A model generated the notes under the pieces. It ran no database searches, was not told the DNA's origin, and worked only from the letters and a program-made list of their open reading frames with translations. Shown piece by piece: positions 49,839 through 61,247 of a stretch of 64,000 nucleotides of DNA. The stretch comes from Botryotinia globosa (Eukaryota; Ascomycota; Leotiomycetes; Helotiales; Sclerotiniaceae): positions 558,001-622,000 of the forward strand of contig RCSZ01000003.1 of the NCBI GenBank assembly GCA_014898425.1, written 5' to 3'. A program made the position numbers and the translations under genes. The stretch's first letter is position 1, and every line of letters starts with the position of its first letter.

Positions 49839-50540
49839 ATGCATCTCTTGAAGATTTCCAGTATCCTAACTCTTTCTTCCACGGTCTTCGCAAGCCAATG
49901 CTACAACCACATGAAAGGCGTGCAGAAAGAGCAATGCGTCCAAAAAGAAGAGCTATCACAATTCGCCTCCAGTTACTGCCGAGAGAACTGGAGCAAGATT
50001 GTAGGAGACTGGACCGAATACAACGATCGAAGCGGAAACACGGCAAAGATTGGCAAGGTAGCTAATTTTCGCTCCAAGGAAACCTGCATGGTTGCCTTTC
50101 TGCAAGTTGTGGAAAGATGTTATGATGGCTGGGGTGGTGGTCTGTGGGTTGATGAGGGAGCTTTGTTGAATATCAATTTTTGCAAGTGGGAGGCGGAGTC
50201 GAAGAGAGTTCGATATGACTCGCTGGATGCTAGATCCGAGGCAAAGAGAGTTGCATGGGATGGATTGATTGACGTTTCTGGATCAAGGAGAGTTGGATCT
50301 AAAGCACCAAGAGTCAGATATGAAGGACTCCGGGATGCAAAGAGAGTCGCATGGGATGGATTGGAAAAAGCGTCTGGATCTCGAGGATCCAAGCAGATTA
50401 AACCTACGGCCCCACGAGTTCGCTACGAAGGACCCCGAGAAGCGAAAAGAGTAGCCTGGAATGGACTCCCGGGTGACCATGAGCACACTGCCAAAAGAGT
50501 TGGATTTCAGGGATTGAGACTCCAATCTCAAGATTTGTGA
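49839..50540 (+). CDS. Secreted repeat precursor with Kex2-type Lys-Arg sites
   Basis: A single exon of 233 residues. Residues 1-19 are a signal peptide (MHLLKISSILTLSSTVFAS). An N-terminal domain follows with six cysteines (21, 33, 47, 83, 94, 115). From residue 122 the protein turns into a repeat array with Lys-Arg at 122-123, 136-137, 168-169, 203-204 and 219-220. Each pair is directly followed by a hexapeptide of form V-x-aromatic-D/E/N/Q-G/S-L (VRYDSL, VAWDGL, VAWDGL, VAWNGL, VGFQGL). Two further copies (VRYEGL, VRYEGP) follow APR at 158 and 193, so VRYEG and VAWDG types alternate. This is the layout of fungal Kex2-processed repeat proteins, including precursors of dikaritin-type cyclic peptides. 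No DUF3328 (UstY-like) or tyrosinase gene is visible in the window, so a modified peptide product is speculative. Role and exact family unknown. Confidence 0.85.
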   Translation: MHLLKISSILTLSSTVFASQCYNHMKGVQKEQCVQKEELSQFASSYCRENWSKIVGDWTEYNDRSGNTAKIGKVANFRSKETCMVAFLQVVERCYDGWGGGLWVDEGALLNINFCKWEAESKRVRYDSLDARSEAKRVAWDGLIDVSGSRRVGSKAPRVRYEGLRDAKRVAWDGLEKASGSRGSKQIKPTAPRVRYEGPREAKRVAWNGLPGDHEHTAKRVGFQGLRLQSQDL

Positions 50541-52475
50541 GATGGGATAGGGAGAGTGGAGATGATCTTCGTTTTCATTATTGTTCTTTCCTCGTGTTTC
50601 TCAATGTAGCTCTGCAGTTGTCTATGGATTTTGCGATGAAGATTCAGTGGCGTTTCTGTACACTGTGTTATGCTTTGGTGGATTATAATTGCCTGGAACA
50701 TGCTAGCCAAAGGTTGGACTTCTATTCATAATGGAGGTCGAGTTTTGTTTCTACTCGTGCATCAAGATTCTTGATTCGAAATTATTACCGTTTTTCGAAG
50801 AGTAGCTTTGTAAAAAGTGAATTCATCTCGTTTGTATACTCCATTCATCTTCTTGTTAAGGGCACTTACTCATCATTCCCCCTCCGTTTTATGAATAGGA
50901 AAATCTCATGGTCCCAGAGTCCCTAGAAGTGTAGAGAGTCAAAGAATCCAGGATAGAATCCTGTGTATCTTGTGCATGATGAAGAGACATTCAACTACTG
51001 CGATTCTGACCGAGTATGAAAAGACTCTGCTGTATAAGACTCCTATAAATTTGATCTCACTGAAAAAAAAGACCTGAAATGGAAGACTTTGGGAGAGAAT
51101 TGCAACATCTCTTTTGAAGAGTATTGATTCAAGTCAAAGTGTGTATAGGATGGACAGGAAATCACGAGGACAGAAACTTTCACGCATTCATTGTAAACAA
51201 TTCTTCGAGCATGAACCTACTTTTCGCAATACGGAAATTTCATGGTGATCATCTCAACGAAATATATTTACACCAAGCAAAAGTTCCTAATGATTGAAGA
51301 ACATGAAAGAGTATCAAAACCCGTGATCTCTATCCTCATATCCTCCAGTACCGTACCAGCTGAAAAGTAATTTCCTGCAATTCTATCAAACGGAGGTCTC
51401 AATATCTATTTCACATTCATCATTTTCAGCAAAGTGACATCACAGACGACACTCCGCATATATATCACCACATCACGATTTCCGAGGCGAAACATTATAT
51501 TACCGACGTCACGTCACACCGAAACAATGTAAGAGACAACTCTCCCAGGCGGTAAGAAAGAGCAGAGGAACATTTATGGATTTGGTGATATATTTCATAG
51601 TCCATCCGAGAATCGAAGTCATACAAGACACGCAGGAATTCCCCGCAGGGATATGCAAACGAATTTTTAGTGCGGCGCAAGGGGCTGAAGAAAATGCATC
51701 TCTCGTTTTTAGTTCAAGTCAAGGCTAGCGGAGGGGAATATGATGAGTAGGTTAATTTGTCGATCAGTACATCAGGCTGAAATCACATCACCAAGCGAAA
51801 ACGATCAGCTTCGTTGCGATGTTTTCATTTCATTATGAGTGTGATAGTTCAGTGAATTTTACATCGTAAACATATGGGGTAATCTAGAAATTATAAGACA
51901 TACTTCCACTCCGCAGATCGATCTGAATATAGTCAGATATCGTATGTGATATCATCGAAGGCTAACTGACATGAATGGCGTAGCTGATGGGACACCGGGA
52001 CAGGTATTGAAACCCCAAGAGCTATCATGTAAGTACCTAGCTAAACCATATTTTGTCGGGCGATCAGACCAATTGTATGTATGCATTTAAACAGATATGC
52101 AGAGAATAATGCCATGCTACAAACGCAAATAATAGCCGTTGTACGATTCCGAAGAGATCGTTCAAGTTATCTGCAATCAGCAGAAAAAGAGATTATTGCG
52201 TTGAACATCGTGTCTTACCCGCGACCAATCTCAGAGACACAATACGCCAAATTACGATACGATTTCCAGCCGACAAAAACGACATGGCGAATTTCGATTC
52301 CTAAAGCTCAATTCCCCCCAGAAACTGTGTATATAAACAGTCCCTCCTAGACCAGCACATCATAAAAAGTATCCATCATCCCGGATTCTCATCTCCAAAT
52401 TTCCCCAACCGCCTACGCAAACATTACATCTCCCCAAGCTCGCCCAAAACCTCCTCAACTATTTAAATCCTCACC
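50541..52475. other. Intergenic, about 1.9 kb
   Basis: 3' flank of the peptide precursor and promoter region of the small Cys-rich protein. The 89-codon frame at 52081-52350 overlaps the TATA-like box and shows no domain, so I do not call it. Confidence 0.5.
52330..52338 (+). promoter_or_regulatory. TATA box of the small Cys-rich gene
   Basis: tatataaac stands about 140 bp before the ATG at 52476, followed by a C/A/T-rich leader. This is the strongest TATA match seen near a gene in the window and fits a highly inducible small secreted protein. Confidence 0.5.
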
Positions 52476-52736
52476 ATGAAGTATATCTACCTCGGACTCC
52501 TCCTCGCCGTCACCGCATACGCCTGCGGAGATAATGCGTACCGGTGCAAGAATGCGCACAAATCAATAGCCGAGGAGTGGAAAGCCACGCACGAGATTTG
52601 TAATAATCTCAAGGAAGACGATTGCTATTGTTCTCACTGGGCCGAATATTACTGTGATCCCTATGGTGACAATATTCAGAAGTTTAAGGATCAATGCCAG
52701 GATAAAGGAGATGACTGGTACTGGAATGAATGTTGA
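52476..52736 (+). CDS. Small secreted cysteine-rich protein
   Basis: Single exon, 86 residues. Signal peptide of about 16 residues (MKYIYLGLLLAVTAYA). The mature part of about 70 residues has eight cysteines (17, 24, 42, 50, 52, 60, 74, 86), including a C-x-C and a terminal Cys. It is rich in Asp, Lys, Tyr and Trp. Size, signal peptide and cysteine content fit effector-like or antimicrobial-type secreted fungal proteins, but the pattern matches no family I can name. It lies 1.9 kb from the Kex2-type precursor on the same strand. No propeptide site is visible. Function unknown; the call as a real gene rests on the signal peptide, the paired cysteines and the upstream TATA box. Confidence 0.75.
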   Translation: MKYIYLGLLLAVTAYACGDNAYRCKNAHKSIAEEWKATHEICNNLKEDDCYCSHWAEYYCDPYGDNIQKFKDQCQDKGDDWYWNEC

Positions 52737-53701
52737 ACTAGGTGGGCAACTCTTCTAGGTAGATGATTCCCGAGCTAATTCTCGATCAGTTCTTACAACA
52801 TTATTTTGTGGGGCTGAATGCGCTTGGAGCTTTTCTCACTCATTTGAGCTCGATAGTCCTGCTGTTGAGGGAGAGGATGGATGGATATCACGAGGAGTGA
52901 TAAATGGATGTTGCATTGGTTTGGACTCTATACTTGCTGTTTGTTGCGTGCCTCGACGCTATCTAAATCTGGTGGTATATCGAAAGTGTGATCAGGTGTT
53001 ATGTGAGAAGTCCGAGGAGCTTTCAACTACAATCTTTTGGCTCTCTCGCAAGCCTACAATACGTGTCTCGCCTATGGGCTCGCCCGCTATAGCTAGATTG
53101 TCAATCCAAGAAACTCATTTGCTGCATAGTAAATGGAAAGGGAAGGATTCATTTTTTCCAGATGCAAATGTGAAGAATTGTGCTGTGGTTTTCTAGATAA
53201 AGACATTTGGGTATAAAAATCTATCAATCATGACAAAAGATTCTCTCATTATCCTGCTTAAGCGAGAAGATTGAAGTCACACAGAGATGATTGATTTGAA
53301 GCTGTTTCAGGTATGTACAGGATATGGTGGAAGCATAGGCTAGGAATTGAAGGCTTTCAGAGGTTGAACTTAATTGATTGTATCGAAGCTAGCTATGAAA
53401 GAAAGAGCCCTATTCGAATAGAACTCTTACTAGTACCAATTAGGGCTAGCTCCCTCATTCAGCACCACGTGAACCATGCTTTTTAACAGAAGCACATGAA
53501 TAAAAGATCAAGTCAATTAGACTTGGGATCCGTTGCAATGCTTTCTTCGAAATATAACATGAAGAGAAAACTAATTTTCCAGTGAAGATCGGGTGATTTT
53601 ATAGTATATAAGCAGATCAAATGTGAAAATCCTCATTGCCACCCCGAAAGTGCCATTATATCTACCAGCAGAATTCTAACAAGGTCAAGGTCTTCTGCTC
53701 C
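52737..53701. other. Intergenic, 0.97 kb
   Basis: 3' flanks of two convergent genes. The open frame 52897-53196 has no supporting features. Confidence 0.5.
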
Positions 53702-56700
53702 TCAATTTCTCTTTGGGCGGCACATGGACGAGATATATTCGCTGGGTGATTCAAGCTGCGCGAAATCCTTCTTGAGCTCCTGCCATTCCCACCTCATTAG
53801 CTCTTCTGCACTTGTATGTTTTATTATATAACTTACCTCGATAGGTTGATCCTGGTGAGTTTTGCCCATGTATTTGAGCTCTGAGTTGACCTCCTCGATC
53901 CTATAATTAATTTCTTTTCTGGCTTCGTCGCCGCCCTGTTGAATTGCCAGCTGTTGTCGTTTGGGAGGGTCCGGGAGCTTGAATCGACTCTCGAGCAATT
54001 CTTTTTTCTCCTCATTCAGCTTCTTATTGACTTCTAATATTTGCTGGTGAGAAGAAAGGGGAGTTAGCCATTGAACATGATGGATTGATTATAATTACAT
54101 GAAACAATATGAAAGACTCTGACCATCGGGACTTACCTGTTCAACAATTTGGTCCACTTGGCCTTGAACAGCCTTCTTCCATGCGTCCATTTTGCCCAAT
54201 TGACTAGCAAAATCCGATCCTTTCGGTAGTCGGGTCATGAGATCGACGAGATGAAGACCATCGACCAGATGAGGGTTGGAAATGTCCTTGTACATTTTGG
54301 CAATATCTTTGAATTGCTCGAGACTGGCCCATATTTGAATTGCATTTGTTTGCAGAAGCTGAGAAGAGTTAGCATGGACTCTGTCAAAAATGTTTGCACC
54401 AAAAGAAATAACTACTTACAATGAGATTGAACATCAATTTCTGATTACTGATGACATTTTCCACTCTTCCTGTGAATGGTTCAGTTTGGGATATCATCAC
54501 CGTGTCCACTCTGGTTTTGAACGTGGGAAAAAGATCAGCATGCGCGTAATGTGATCCTTCAACGTGATGACGTAGTCTATGCAGTTCAGGACTTCCTTAA
54601 TATCTTTCTGAACGATAGTCAGTAACCGGATCATTTTTATCTCCATTGAAACCCAAATGTCATTACCAGTGTCAATTTTGCTCCGGCAAGATTCTGCCCC
54701 TTGGCTGTGATCTCGCTGACGTTGGATTGCAGTTCTGCAAGTTCTTTCTTCATTTGATCGAGCGCGATCCTGGCGTTTGTGTGCCCCTCTCTCGCAGTGT
54801 CTACTAAGAAGCGATGGGCCGACACGACATGCTGACTCACACTCTGTCCGGCTACGGCAGGTGGCGATGCGAGAGCCAGCTGAATTGGGGACATAGCGGA
54901 CATAGCGGACCGAGAGGCTTGTTTGGATGCTCTCCGGGCGACCTCAATTTTCTGGACAGCGGCCAAACCTTTTTCCACTGTTTTAAGCCACTCTGTAACT
55001 TGCTTGTCCGTGGGCTGCTCCCAGTCCTTGCCCACCGTCTTTGCATTTTTGGCCAACTTTTCGAGGTCGTCAAGTACCTATGAATTCATTAGTAGTGCTA
55101 TTACACCTTCAGGATGAGGGAACTTGTACCGGATCCACTGTATCAACTGCACTCAGCAATTTCTTTCCTGTCTTAGATTTATTCTTACCACTTGATTTTT
55201 TCAAGAGATGGGTGTGCGAGTTGAGCATTCCTTTCACCATCACCAAATTTCATTTTCTCTCGTCTCTCTCTACAGCCTTTTCACTGTCTCCCACTCCAGT
55301 AATCAAGTTTCATTGAATATCATCTTTGTCATCGCCTTCCAAAAGACCTTGAAGTTGTTCCAGGGCCATTCTAATCAATCCAACTTGAACATAGGCTATA
55401 TCGTCCCCGACACTCCTCTTGACCTTGGCGTCATCCTTGTCATCGGTGTCTTTTGAGCCTGTTTCTGTTGTATTTCGAGTCGAGGTGTTGGTAGAACCCA
55501 GAGCCTCGCTGGCGGCATTGACATAGGCGGCAGGATTTTTGGCTGCCATAAATGCCGACCCGACATTGCACAGCGCCGTAAAAAGTCCAATCACACTGTC
55601 AGCGAGACTTTTGTAGATATCCATCTTTGCAAGTTCCATACTGTAAACAAATGTTAGTGCTAGTCAAATGAAATAAAGAAAAACATTCACATACCCACGA
55701 GGGAAATTTCTCAGTCCTCTGTCGAGACTTTCTTTCAATTTAGCAACTTCTGCCTTCTTGCTATCCAGCTCTAACTTCATCCGGATCTCCTCTTTCTCGT
55801 AATGCTCTTTGCGTGCTTTATTCAGAACGGCTTCCATCTCGTTTTCCAAAATAGCTCGCGTGGCTCCCTGATCTCGATCTTCACATGCCTGATGAAGGTC
55901 TTTAACAACCCCTTCCCAGTTCTCAAGATCCTTGAGCATCCCTTCAGCAGATTTGAGGCACTCTTCCGACAATCTCGTAAGTGTCTTTAGCTCTACTTTT
56001 ACGTTGGTATTCTGATTGGAGAGTGCATTAAAAATAGAAAAAACCTATCAATAGGTGTTAGCATCATGGAGTGAGAGGATTTAAATCTTCCTTGCCAAAT
56101 CCTCGACGGAATCAGATTTCTGGTACATATTCTCCATGTGCTCGAAAGCATTGCCAAACGCAGTTCGGCCAACGTTACCAACTTGAACCAAGGCGCCTTG
56201 AAGAGAATCGTTCCTAAATGTGGGTCAGCCTTAGACAATCCTCTGAGAGATTGGAAAAGAACCAACTAACTTTCGGAGATACTGAAAGTCTGGATTATGA
56301 TATAGCTCTAATCCTGAGGCTTCAGGTCTTGCGGCGACAGCAGCACATATGGCTAGCAGTTGAATGCAAGCCGGTACTACTGAAAGAACACCCATCCACT
56401 CGAAGTTGGTCTCCCAATTCTTAGCTTTGATATCTATACTCAATAGTCGTCACCGGGAGCTCAAAATTCAGGGATAATGAACTCATACCGTCAATCACTT
56501 GCCAAACTTGAGCAACCTCCTTCTTGCGGAGCTCGTCCATCTGAGCATTGGTTATAATATCGGTCGACAAGTTGATCGGCCGAGTTACTGTTCATTCAAA
56601 GAGTATTCTAGCTTTGGTCAGTAATGAGATAGAATGTAGAAGCGGTTGGATGGGAACATACCTTTTATGTATATTTGGATCTGCTTCATTTGTAGCAGAA

Positions 56701-56731
56701 GGTTAAATTGTGCCCCGTGTGACAATGACAT
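53702..56731 (-). CDS. Long helical protein with hydrophobic segments, possibly broken
   Basis: Eleven exons fit in phase: 56731-56662, 56587-56489, 56433-56271, 56213-56096, 56044-55695, 55640-55130, 55077-54667, 54607-54523, 54469-54420, 54358-54137, 54043-53702, about 806 codons. Intron 4 (56095-56045, 51 bp) is GC-AG with a gctaac branch site. The sequence is almost wholly helical and charged. Two hydrophobic stretches break this: GVLSVVPACIQLLAICAAVA (about residue 70) and DSVIGLFTALCNVGSAFMAA (about residue 280). Exon 6 carries two in-frame TGA codons (55312-55310 and 55252-55250). A weak gtcttt donor could splice both out, otherwise this copy is interrupted. The 54607-54420 part also needs a weak donor or a frameshift. 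Long helices with internal hydrophobic hairpins occur in alpha-helical pore formers and in membrane-remodelling proteins; I cannot assign a family. Confidence 0.6.
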
Positions 56732-57631
56732 AGAATCTTGACGTCTATCTGAGCTGAGTTCAGGGGGCAGTCACCAATAAATCTTTTAGCGAGTCATCAA
56801 ACCCCATTTAAATGGGTACGTCTCATTTCGATTGGTGGAACCAGGTGCAAGAAACACAGAATAGAACATTCGCACGCAGATCATTACGAGACGCGCAAGT
56901 TTCCGCGGGTGGTACCTACACAAGACCACTTTAATCACACTTTAAATTCCTAGCTTGCATAAAAAAAAGGGGTTCATTGTTCTGGTCGAGCTCTTGAACC
57001 CGCAGATCTAACCATATCGTGGCCGGGAGCATCACAAGAGAGCAGCCGAAGAAGTTTGATATTGCCAGTTCTAGGATATCGAGGTCCTATGGTGTGTGAT
57101 AGACCTGTTGTGAAATTTATTGTTACCTTCTTTGTAAAACAGACAGTGACAAGTGTCAAAGCCCCGCTTCTGAGAGTTTGCAAACACATCGAATAGCTAC
57201 GAGAGGAAAGCTCACCAGCACGTTCAGCTTTCTTTCAAGCTTGCCCCACGGGATCTACCCCGCACGGCAAGCAATTGAAGTTCAGCTCTTGATGAATATT
57301 TAAAGTCATTTAGTCCAACTAAAGCATCGATTCTAGACCGAAGATCTTTCGTCGCGTGGCAATTTTGTGAAATTTGAGGATATGTGGAACTGAGCTCAAG
57401 ATCTTGGATTTGAGTTTATACGAAACTGAATTCGGTGCCGTTAGAATGATATGACGAGTCAATTTTCCACGTTGATTAGTTCTTCGGACAGATCCAATTG
57501 CAACACTTGCTCCCGCACTTTTACGGATTCCCCACAATATATCATAAAGGTCGTGTACAGATACCCGAAGACACAGCAATTTTCCCACAGATCAATCTCA
57601 TTCTTCATATTCACCGAGTGCGCCATTCATC
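56732..57631. promoter_or_regulatory. Divergent promoter of the helical gene pair
   Basis: 900 bp between the two head-to-head starts. No coding frame with support. Shared regulation is possible from the arrangement but cannot be shown here. Confidence 0.4.
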
Positions 57632-58893
57632 ATGTCGAGCTTTCAACTACGAAGAACCGTTGCGGTTTACCGAAACCTGCTCGCATCCGCTACAGTTCCA
57701 ACCCTCCTTTCCACAGCTACGAGAGCCACAACTTTGTCTGCTCGGTCATGCCAAAATAGCGGCCCATGGTATACACCAGTCAATCCAACCTGCAGACAGG
57801 ATCGCTTCTACGCTTCTACGCAATCACTCGACGGGAACCAAGGCAAGTGAGGGATATAGTAGACGTTTTGACAGTCTATCAGTCAGGTCGACAGCTTCAA
57901 AACAAAATCCAAAAAATTGGAAGGTGACGCGAACATCCATTTGGACGTTACTGCAAGGGTAGACATGAAACTCATCCCCGCTTATGCGAGCTTGCTCGAC
58001 TTGACGATGAAGATGGTCTCGGACGCGAATCCCCCTGGGCTATGGAACCAAAGTCAAAATGGGGAAGCCTTCCCCAACAATTCTCAGAATCTCTACGTCG
58101 CACAGTGAAGTGGATACAAAACAATTCCAAAGCACTCAAGCCTCCCCCACATAGCGTGGCAGATCTGGCGCAATCGGCCGTCAGACCCTTCGAGGATGCC
58201 CGGGACTTGTGTCTTACAACGCAAAACAGTCTGGGTAGAATTCATGACCAGGTATTAACTCAACCAGTCAGTCATATTTTTATACGCAGCTAAAAAGAAT
58301 AAAATCAGATTATGGACATGCAACATAATATTAGCGTTTTCAACATAGAGCTAGAACGGGCAGATAGAGTACATCCCAGAGACAAAACGTTGCTGGCGCA
58401 AAGACGTGATAACGCGATAAGTCGATAGTTTGTCACATCAAACGAAGCCTATACAGACGCTCTGAATGATGCTAAGTATGCTCAAAACGCGATAAACATA
58501 CTAAATCAGTATGTTCAACCATACTTTGAGAGCAGGGAGCTCAAGAGTCTTGGAGACGAGGTTGGTCTGCTACTAGATCGCACAATCACCCAGAAAGATG
58601 TTTTGGAACGAATCTTGACAGATCACATGCGAGGAACTGCTACCGTGGCCAACACCTGGTTCCGACCGGTATTCCACCATCGATTTGCGGAAAAAATCTT
58701 GGATATACTGGCTCTGGCTCCACCATCTGAGGTGATGCTTCCATACATGCGAAGCATCCTCGCCCTTCTCTCACGGCCTGGTAACTCTGTGCTGACACCA
58801 GACTCCGACAGCCTTGCGAGATGGCGAAGAAGGCCACAGCCTAACTTAAAGACACGCTTGGAGGAAATTGTAAATCTGGCAGATGATTATTAG
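57632..58893 (+). pseudogene. Helical mitochondrial-type protein, interrupted
   Basis: ATG 57632 opens an Arg/Ser/Thr-rich, acid-free N-terminus (MSSFQLRRTVAVYRNLL...) typical of a mitochondrial presequence. The frame stops at 57848-57850; a 36-bp intron from gtgagg at 57847 would pass it but is very short. Coding-like sequence then changes frame before 58042, where a clear exon runs to 58251 (ESLRRTVKWIQNNS, HSVADLAQSAVRPFEDARD). A normal 57-bp intron (58252-58308) leads to the last exon, which reads through a TAG at 58426-58428 and ends at 58891-58893. A 51-bp gtgata...acag intron could also remove the TAG. The C-terminal 200 residues are helical (NEAYTDALNDAKYAQNAINI, EILDILALAPPSEVM-like core). 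I favour a damaged gene, but unusual introns are possible. Confidence 0.5.
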
Positions 58894-59446
58894 AAGCAAT
58901 ATCCTTATTAGGAGTCCGAGTCTGCCCTTAGGCGGTATATAACCCGATTCCGCTGAAATGTTTGTATATATTGATACCTATCCTATGTATATTGTGAAGC
59001 GTAAACTTTGGAAAATAGGAATAATATTGAAACAAAAGTTTCGAATCATGAGTCTGGAAACTGGTACAATATTCTGCGCTAGTAGTGCATAAATTATGAA
59101 CGCAGATCATAACAATTGCCATACTGGTACCATTGAAAAGCCAAGGGTAAACTACCTGATACTAGCCTAGCGGGTGTATGTGATGTGATTATCGAAAGGT
59201 TCGGTCACATGATAGAGAATGTCTTTGCTATCCATGCCTGAGAGGTGAAGGATCAAGACAATGCAATGAATCCAAAGTAATATGTAGAGAAGCGATTATT
59301 TAACTCCATTGATGCTACAAAAAGATATGTAAGATCGACGATAAACTGTGGTTCTCACAAGATGATAGTAACCTGTTTGTACCAACGCTTGTTTTCTCAG
59401 TCACGTAGAAGTGGTCAGGATCGTATGAATACTAGGAGTCAGAGAC

Positions 59447-60096
59447 TAGTAGTGTTATCAGAGGTTTATTGGTGATAACATTCACAGAGGAAATCAATCG
59501 TAACAGTAGATAAGGACAACAAATGGTAATAAAAATTGAGCACGAAGCCCCATATCCCCTAGACTGCGTAAAGAGGACACCTCGCTTATACAGGGATTAT
59601 ACTGACCAATCAAATCATTAGGATATTGAATATTCTTATCAATTTAGAGATTTATTCTATAATAATTAATAAAACACTTTTTATTATTATATAAAGAAAT
59701 ATTATATTCTTTATATTTATATATATTTATATATCTAATCCCTTTTTATTAAAAATTTCCTAATATTTCCTTTAAAATTATTCTTTTTGAATCCAAATAT
59801 TGATTTTTATATATACGATAATCTCTTTTAATTCTCAATATATATTAATTAATAATTTATAAAATAATTAAAATTCTCAATTGAATTCTCTAAAGCTTGT
59901 TTTATATCTCTATAAAAATATTTAGGGTTAAATTTGTTAATTAATCTCTAATATATTAAGTTATATTATTAATAGTTATAGTTGTACATAGACCACTTAA
60001 GGTATCCTATAACCGCAGTCTAAGGGATACTTGAGGAAATTTATATGTAGACCTTTGTTCTCTGTCGCTCGTCGTTACTCGTCGCTTAGTAGTGTT
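59447..60096. repeat. AT-rich block bounded by 10-bp direct repeats
   Basis: The 10-mer tagtagtgtt occurs at 59447-59456 and again at 60087-60096. Between them is about 630 bp. Its core (59640-59980) is very AT-rich, and its left end has a hairpin (tgttatca ... tgataaca, 59454-59481). This could be a degenerate, RIP-mutated element remnant with duplicated flanks. Canonical TG...CA LTR ends are not both present, so I do not call an LTR. Confidence 0.5.
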
Positions 60097-60793
60097 GAAT
60101 GTAGATGGGACATGAAGACACTAGGCTTCCTCCAGTAGATGGTATGGGTTTCCTACTAGCATACTTATACCATCACATTTTCCGGTCCAAACCTTAGAGA
60201 CGTCCATTATTGCGTTTCCATGAGCTGATTCAATACCACGTGATTTAGCGTAGCACATAAAATATGCCAAGCCGGCTTCGGCATGCCGACCTGTGCAGGC
60301 CTTGCCTATTGCGATATGGTGCTCCTCGTTAGGAAAACATTTGTGTCGAAATGACAAGCATTATTTCGTTTGCGAATGGTGATTAAAAGGCCGAGATTGA
60401 TGGCTCGGATATCCAAGCCGCACTGACACACGGTATGCAAGAGCCCGACCGGCCGACCTATCCATTGGGTGATGTATGTAGTACCTAATGTATGATACCG
60501 AGACCGAGAAAGGAGGCGCAGTGAGTACATTAGTTATTGGGAGAGTGGCGTTAAACTGTCGATAGCCGTCCACGGGTACCATAAAGTGAGGTGAATCAGG
60601 TGATCTTGTGGCCAGATAGCAACTACCTACTAACTCGCAAAGATGGGATCTAGGAATTCTTGGCAGGGCTGAGCTTTGAGATCTTCAGAAATGGAAAATC
60701 CAAAGAGACATGCCCAGGTGGATGGATGATAACGAGGCAGATCAATGCCAAACGGAGTAAACTTCTAGAAGACAGGTCATGTGGTTGAGGGAA

Positions 60794-60936
60794 TTCACTC
60801 TTCACTCTTCACTCTTTCTTCACTCTTCACTCTTCACTCTTCACTCTTCACTCTTCACTCTTCACTCTTCACTCTTCACTCTTCACTCTTCACTCTTCAC
60901 TCTTCACTCTTCACTCTTCACTCTTCACTCTTCACT
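60794..60936. repeat. (TTCACTC)n heptanucleotide array
   Basis: About 20 copies of a 7-bp unit, with one interruption near 60814. The frames that read through it are repeat artefacts. Confidence 0.97.
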
Positions 60937-61247
60937 CCTCCATCACTCTTCCTCACTCTTCAAATCTTCTCCTGCTGATGATGATTACCTAAAAGATCAA
61001 CCTCGCGACCCACTTGTGACCCACTTAATTAGCACCTATCCTCCGTACAGCCCCACCAGCCCATTCCTTCCCCGCAAAAAGGTCCAAGCATTCAGTCAAA
61101 AACCATCGTGCCTACCAATTGGGGTTACCTTGCCGTTGATCACTGGATGCAATAATCTACATAATCAATCCAAACGCCCACCTCGGATTTATCCTTATAC
61201 CTAAGGTAGTTGTCGTACCACTTTATAAAAGATCAACTTATAACTAG

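Noticed and set aside
52081..52350. 89-codon frame before the Cys-rich gene
   Set aside because: Overlaps the likely TATA box of that gene and shows no recognisable feature.
59454..60086. Solo LTR
   Set aside because: Flanking direct repeats exist, but the right end lacks the CA terminus and the repeat is 10 bp rather than the usual 5; recorded as an AT-rich block only.
60121..60357. Minus-strand 78-codon frame with four cysteines
   Set aside because: Could be the last exon of a lost secreted protein, but no upstream exon or signal peptide could be linked.
60779..61204. Plus-strand frames with TLHSSLF repeats
   Set aside because: Translation of the TTCACTC array only; no sequence features outside the repeat.
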